Below are positions 40,759 through 42,813 of a DNA stretch of 42,813 nucleotides, in pieces; position 1 is the stretch's first letter; the number at the start of each line of letters is the position of its first letter. The position numbers and the translations under genes were made by a program. The notes below the pieces were generated by a model. It saw only the letters and a program-made list of their open reading frames with translations, made no database searches and was not told where the DNA came from. The stretch covers positions 1-42,813 of the forward strand of contig JADIMC010000064.1 of assembly GCA_017694955.1 (NCBI GenBank), read 5' to 3'. The stretch comes from Candidatus Limisoma faecipullorum. Lineage in GTDB: Bacteria; Bacteroidota; Bacteroidia; Bacteroidales; Muribaculaceae.

Positions 40759-40774
40759 TGGCAAGATTGTTGTA
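40759..40774 (+). promoter_or_regulatory. Sigma-54 (RpoN) promoter of the tolC operon
   Basis: TGGCAAGATTGTTGTA fits the sigma-54 consensus TGGCACG-N4-TTGCW in exact spacing, with GG at 40760-40761 and the -12 TTG at 40770-40772. It differs only at the C of CACG (A here) and the C of TTGC (T here). The predicted start near 40785 leaves about 13 bases before the ATG. No TAnnTTTG box is present in the 141-bp spacer. Activation would need an NtrC-type protein, and one is encoded 5 kb away. Confidence 0.65.
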
Positions 40775-40797
40775 CATTATATGGCAAAACAAATCGA

Positions 40798-42123
40798 ATG
40801 ATGAAAATAAATTGCTATATAATGGCGGCATTGATTGCCTGCGCATCGGCTTCGGCTTCCGGGAAATGGACAGCCGACGACTGTATGCTCTACGCAGTGG
40901 AGCATAACTTCGACGTGAAGAGCGCGGAGCTGACCCACGACAACGACCGCCTCGACTACAGGAAAGCCGTAGGCTCGTTCTTCCCTACGGTAGGGGCCTC
41001 GCTTTCGCTGCAAGGAAGCTTCGGGCGCTCCATCGACCCTGCCACCAACACCTACGACAACCTGCGCACGTTGAGCAACGGCTACAGCCTTTCACTCTCG
41101 TGGGACATATTCACCGGCGGGCAGATTGTCAACCAGTTCAAGCAGGCAAAGGCGCAGAAAAGGTTGTCGGAATCGGCGTTGCAGAGCCAAAAGGACGAGA
41201 TTGCCATCAGCGTGCTCGACGCCTACGTCAATCTGCAATACTATACGGAACTTTTGCGTATCACAGGTTTGAAACTGGAGGAAAGTCGCGCATTGCTCGT
41301 GCAGACGCAACGGATGAAGGAGCTGGGGCTGAAAAGCGCTGTCGATTTGAGTCAGGCGGAAGCGCAGGTGGCAGACGACGACTATACCCACACCAGCACG
41401 CAAAGCATGTTCATAAACTCATTAATAAAATTGAAGAACACGATGAATTTTCCGGTGGCCGACACGCTTGAGCTTGTCAGCCCGGAAAATTCGATTTATC
41501 ACGCCGGCGGGGATTATTCCGCGGCTGAAGTGATGGAATTCGCACGCTACAACAACCCCATAATGCGGCAGGCCGAACTGAACAAGGAAATAGCCGAATA
41601 CTCGCTGCGCTCGGCGAAAGGCTCGTGGGCTCCTACAATCTCGATTGGAGCGGGATTGTCCGACAGCTACTACAAGCGTTACGGCACGGAGAACCAGCCT
41701 TACAGGGAACAGATGGACGTGAATTTCGGGCAGTATGTGGGCGTTTCGATGAGCATACCGATTTTCGATGGACTGTCGCGCTCAAACACGGTGAAAAAGG
41801 CAAGGAATCAGGCCCGTGAGGCGCGTCTCGACTACGACCGCAGGCTTTACGAGCTGCAATCGAGCGTGGAACAGGCCGTGACCGACCGCGACAACGCGGA
41901 GAAAGAGGCGGCAAAGATGGCCGGCAAGGAGAAATCAGATTCGATAGCCTACCGGTTCGCCAAGCGCAAATACGACGAGGGGCTGATGAGCTTCCTCGAC
42001 ATGCAGAAACTGATGAACACGTGGTTCGAGTCGCAAGCCGAGCACGTGCGCTGCCGGCTGCTCTTCGACGTGAAACGCCGCTTGGTGTACTATTACCGCA
42101 CAAACAGACTTTACCAGCAATAA
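40798..42123 (+). CDS. TolC-family outer-membrane efflux protein
   Basis: This 441-residue OEP/TolC-type protein forms the outer-membrane channel of a tripartite efflux pump. It starts MMKINCYIMAALIACASASASG (signal), with ATGs at both 40798 and 40801. Two similar helical halves follow (AEVMEFARYNNPIMRQAELNKEI and VEQAVTDRDNAEKEAAKMAGKEK), with YSLSLSWDIFTGG and VSMSIPIFDG strand motifs in each. It is the first gene of an efflux operon that continues with a MacB/FtsX-type permease. Its bases are richer in C-ending codons than those of most neighbours. Confidence 0.93.
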   Translation: MMKINCYIMAALIACASASASGKWTADDCMLYAVEHNFDVKSAELTHDNDRLDYRKAVGSFFPTVGASLSLQGSFGRSIDPATNTYDNLRTLSNGYSLSLSWDIFTGGQIVNQFKQAKAQKRLSESALQSQKDEIAISVLDAYVNLQYYTELLRITGLKLEESRALLVQTQRMKELGLKSAVDLSQAEAQVADDDYTHTSTQSMFINSLIKLKNTMNFPVADTLELVSPENSIYHAGGDYSAAEVMEFARYNNPIMRQAELNKEIAEYSLRSAKGSWAPTISIGAGLSDSYYKRYGTENQPYREQMDVNFGQYVGVSMSIPIFDGLSRSNTVKKARNQAREARLDYDRRLYELQSSVEQAVTDRDNAEKEAAKMAGKEKSDSIAYRFAKRKYDEGLMSFLDMQKLMNTWFESQAEHVRCRLLFDVKRRLVYYYRTNRLYQQ

Positions 42124-42139
42124 AAAATAACAACAGGAT

Positions 42140-42813
42140 ATGGCAAATTCAATTTTTAAAAGTCTTTACTCGCTTACGCGCAAGTACAAGATGCCGGTGG
42201 TAATCAACGTCGCCGGGCTTGCGCTGGCGTTCACCGCATTCTTGGTGATTATGATGCAGGTGTATTACGACCGCACCTATAACGAGGGCATCAAGGATTA
42301 CGACAAAGTGTTCATGGCTTACAATGTGACTGACGAATACGGCGATTTCACATCGATGAGCCCGCCAATGATGGAATTCATAGCCGGACGCTCGCCCCAC
42401 ATAAAGGATTATGCCTATACCGACTATATGAGCGGCGACTATGCATTCTATGTAGAAGACAAGGCAGTGAAGTACAAATTCCTGCAAGTTTCTTCCAATT
42501 TCCCGGAGGTGTTCGGCTTCGAGATGGTGGCCGGAACAATAGATTGTATGGAGAATATGGGATTTGCGATGATTCCTGAGAGCTTTGCGCGCCGTTACTT
42601 CGGCTCGATAGACGTGGTGGGAAAGAAGTTGGCACGCTATAAGGGTATTGTTGTCGGTGGTGTGTATAAGGATTTTCCTGCCAACAGCACTGTGAAAAAC
42701 ATAGTGTATTCGCCAATTGATCCATCTCAGTATGCTGGCAATTGGGAGAACTGGGGCTTCAACTGCTTCACCATGTACATAAAAGTGGACGACCCGTCGG
42801 CAATCGACGGTAT
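42140..42813 (+). CDS. FtsX/MacB-type ABC transporter permease, 3' end cut by window edge
   Basis: The frame starts at ATG 42140 (MANSIFKSLYSLTRKYKMPVVIN), 6 bases after an AGGAT motif, and is open to the edge (about 224 codons). The first TM helix (VVINVAGLALAFTAFLVIMMQV) precedes a large periplasmic domain (YDRTYNEGIKDYDKVFMAYN, FEMVAGTIDCMENMGFAMIPESFARRYFG). This is the MacB-periplasmic-core layout of FtsX-type permeases. It lies 16 bases after the tolC-like gene, so it is in the same operon. It is probably one of several permease and adaptor genes continuing right. Confidence 0.9.
   Translation, partial: MANSIFKSLYSLTRKYKMPVVINVAGLALAFTAFLVIMMQVYYDRTYNEGIKDYDKVFMAYNVTDEYGDFTSMSPPMMEFIAGRSPHIKDYAYTDYMSGDYAFYVEDKAVKYKFLQVSSNFPEVFGFEMVAGTIDCMENMGFAMIPESFARRYFGSIDVVGKKLARYKGIVVGGVYKDFPANSTVKNIVYSPIDPSQYAGNWENWGFNCFTMYIKVDDPSAIDG

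Overview
The window is a chromosomal stretch from a member of Bacteroidota, almost certainly order Bacteroidales; a gut Muribaculaceae- or Bacteroides-like genome is my best inference. Reasons: many starts are preceded by the Bacteroidota promoter pattern (TTTG or TTG about 19-21 bases upstream of TAnnTTTG) and few by a Shine-Dalgarno. It also carries a SusC/SusD pair, a Xus-type xenosiderophore locus, a carboxynorspermidine synthase, a DUF4919-like gene, and a secreted protein with a Por/T9SS-like C-terminal domain. I saw no tRNA, rRNA, CRISPR, IS element or phage gene.

Layout. (1) 1-4033, minus: DUF177-rpmF-fabH-era-der, a translation, lipid and ribosome-assembly operon; der runs off the left edge. 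(2) 4188-7550, minus: rsmA-mgtE-carboxynorspermidine synthase. (3) 7744-9372, plus: flippase-like membrane protein and a small one-TM protein, driven from a promoter that overlaps the rsmA promoter on an inverted repeat. (4) 9586-12487, plus: rplM-rpsI-rpsB-tsf with two structured leaders and a strong terminator. (5) 12563-15207, plus: a large secreted repeat/Fn3 protein split by a one-base frameshift in a G run. (6) 15555-16241, minus: TPR membrane protein. (7) 16327-21220, minus: xusA-xusB-xusC. (8) 21455-24233: an acetyltransferase remnant, two tandem aldo/keto reductases (minus) and a divergent AraC regulator (plus). (9) 24342-26771, plus: class A penicillin-binding protein. (10) 26830-32481, minus: SusC-SusD followed by a double META-domain lipoprotein. 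(11) 32888-35493, minus: NtrC-type response regulator and sensor kinase. (12) 35699-40656, plus: AspT/YidE-type transporter, three envelope or membrane proteins, and pdxB. (13) 40798 to the right edge, plus: TolC-like outer-membrane factor and an FtsX/MacB-type ABC permease.

The most interesting reading is a probable sigma-54 regulatory circuit. The NtrC-type regulator and kinase (32888-35493) are preceded by a 74-bp tandem repeat (35501-35673), each unit carrying an imperfect palindrome around TGTCAAATT..TTTGA. Five kilobases away, the tolC-permease efflux operon has no TAnnTTTG promoter. It has instead a correctly spaced sigma-54 -24/-12 match (40759-40774), preceded by two TGTCAAA/TTTGACA palindromes spaced 21 bp apart. 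The shared motif suggests that the regulator binds both places, autoregulating itself and activating the efflux pump from an upstream enhancer. All promoter, leader and operator statements come from reading the bases by eye; no search or folding program was run.
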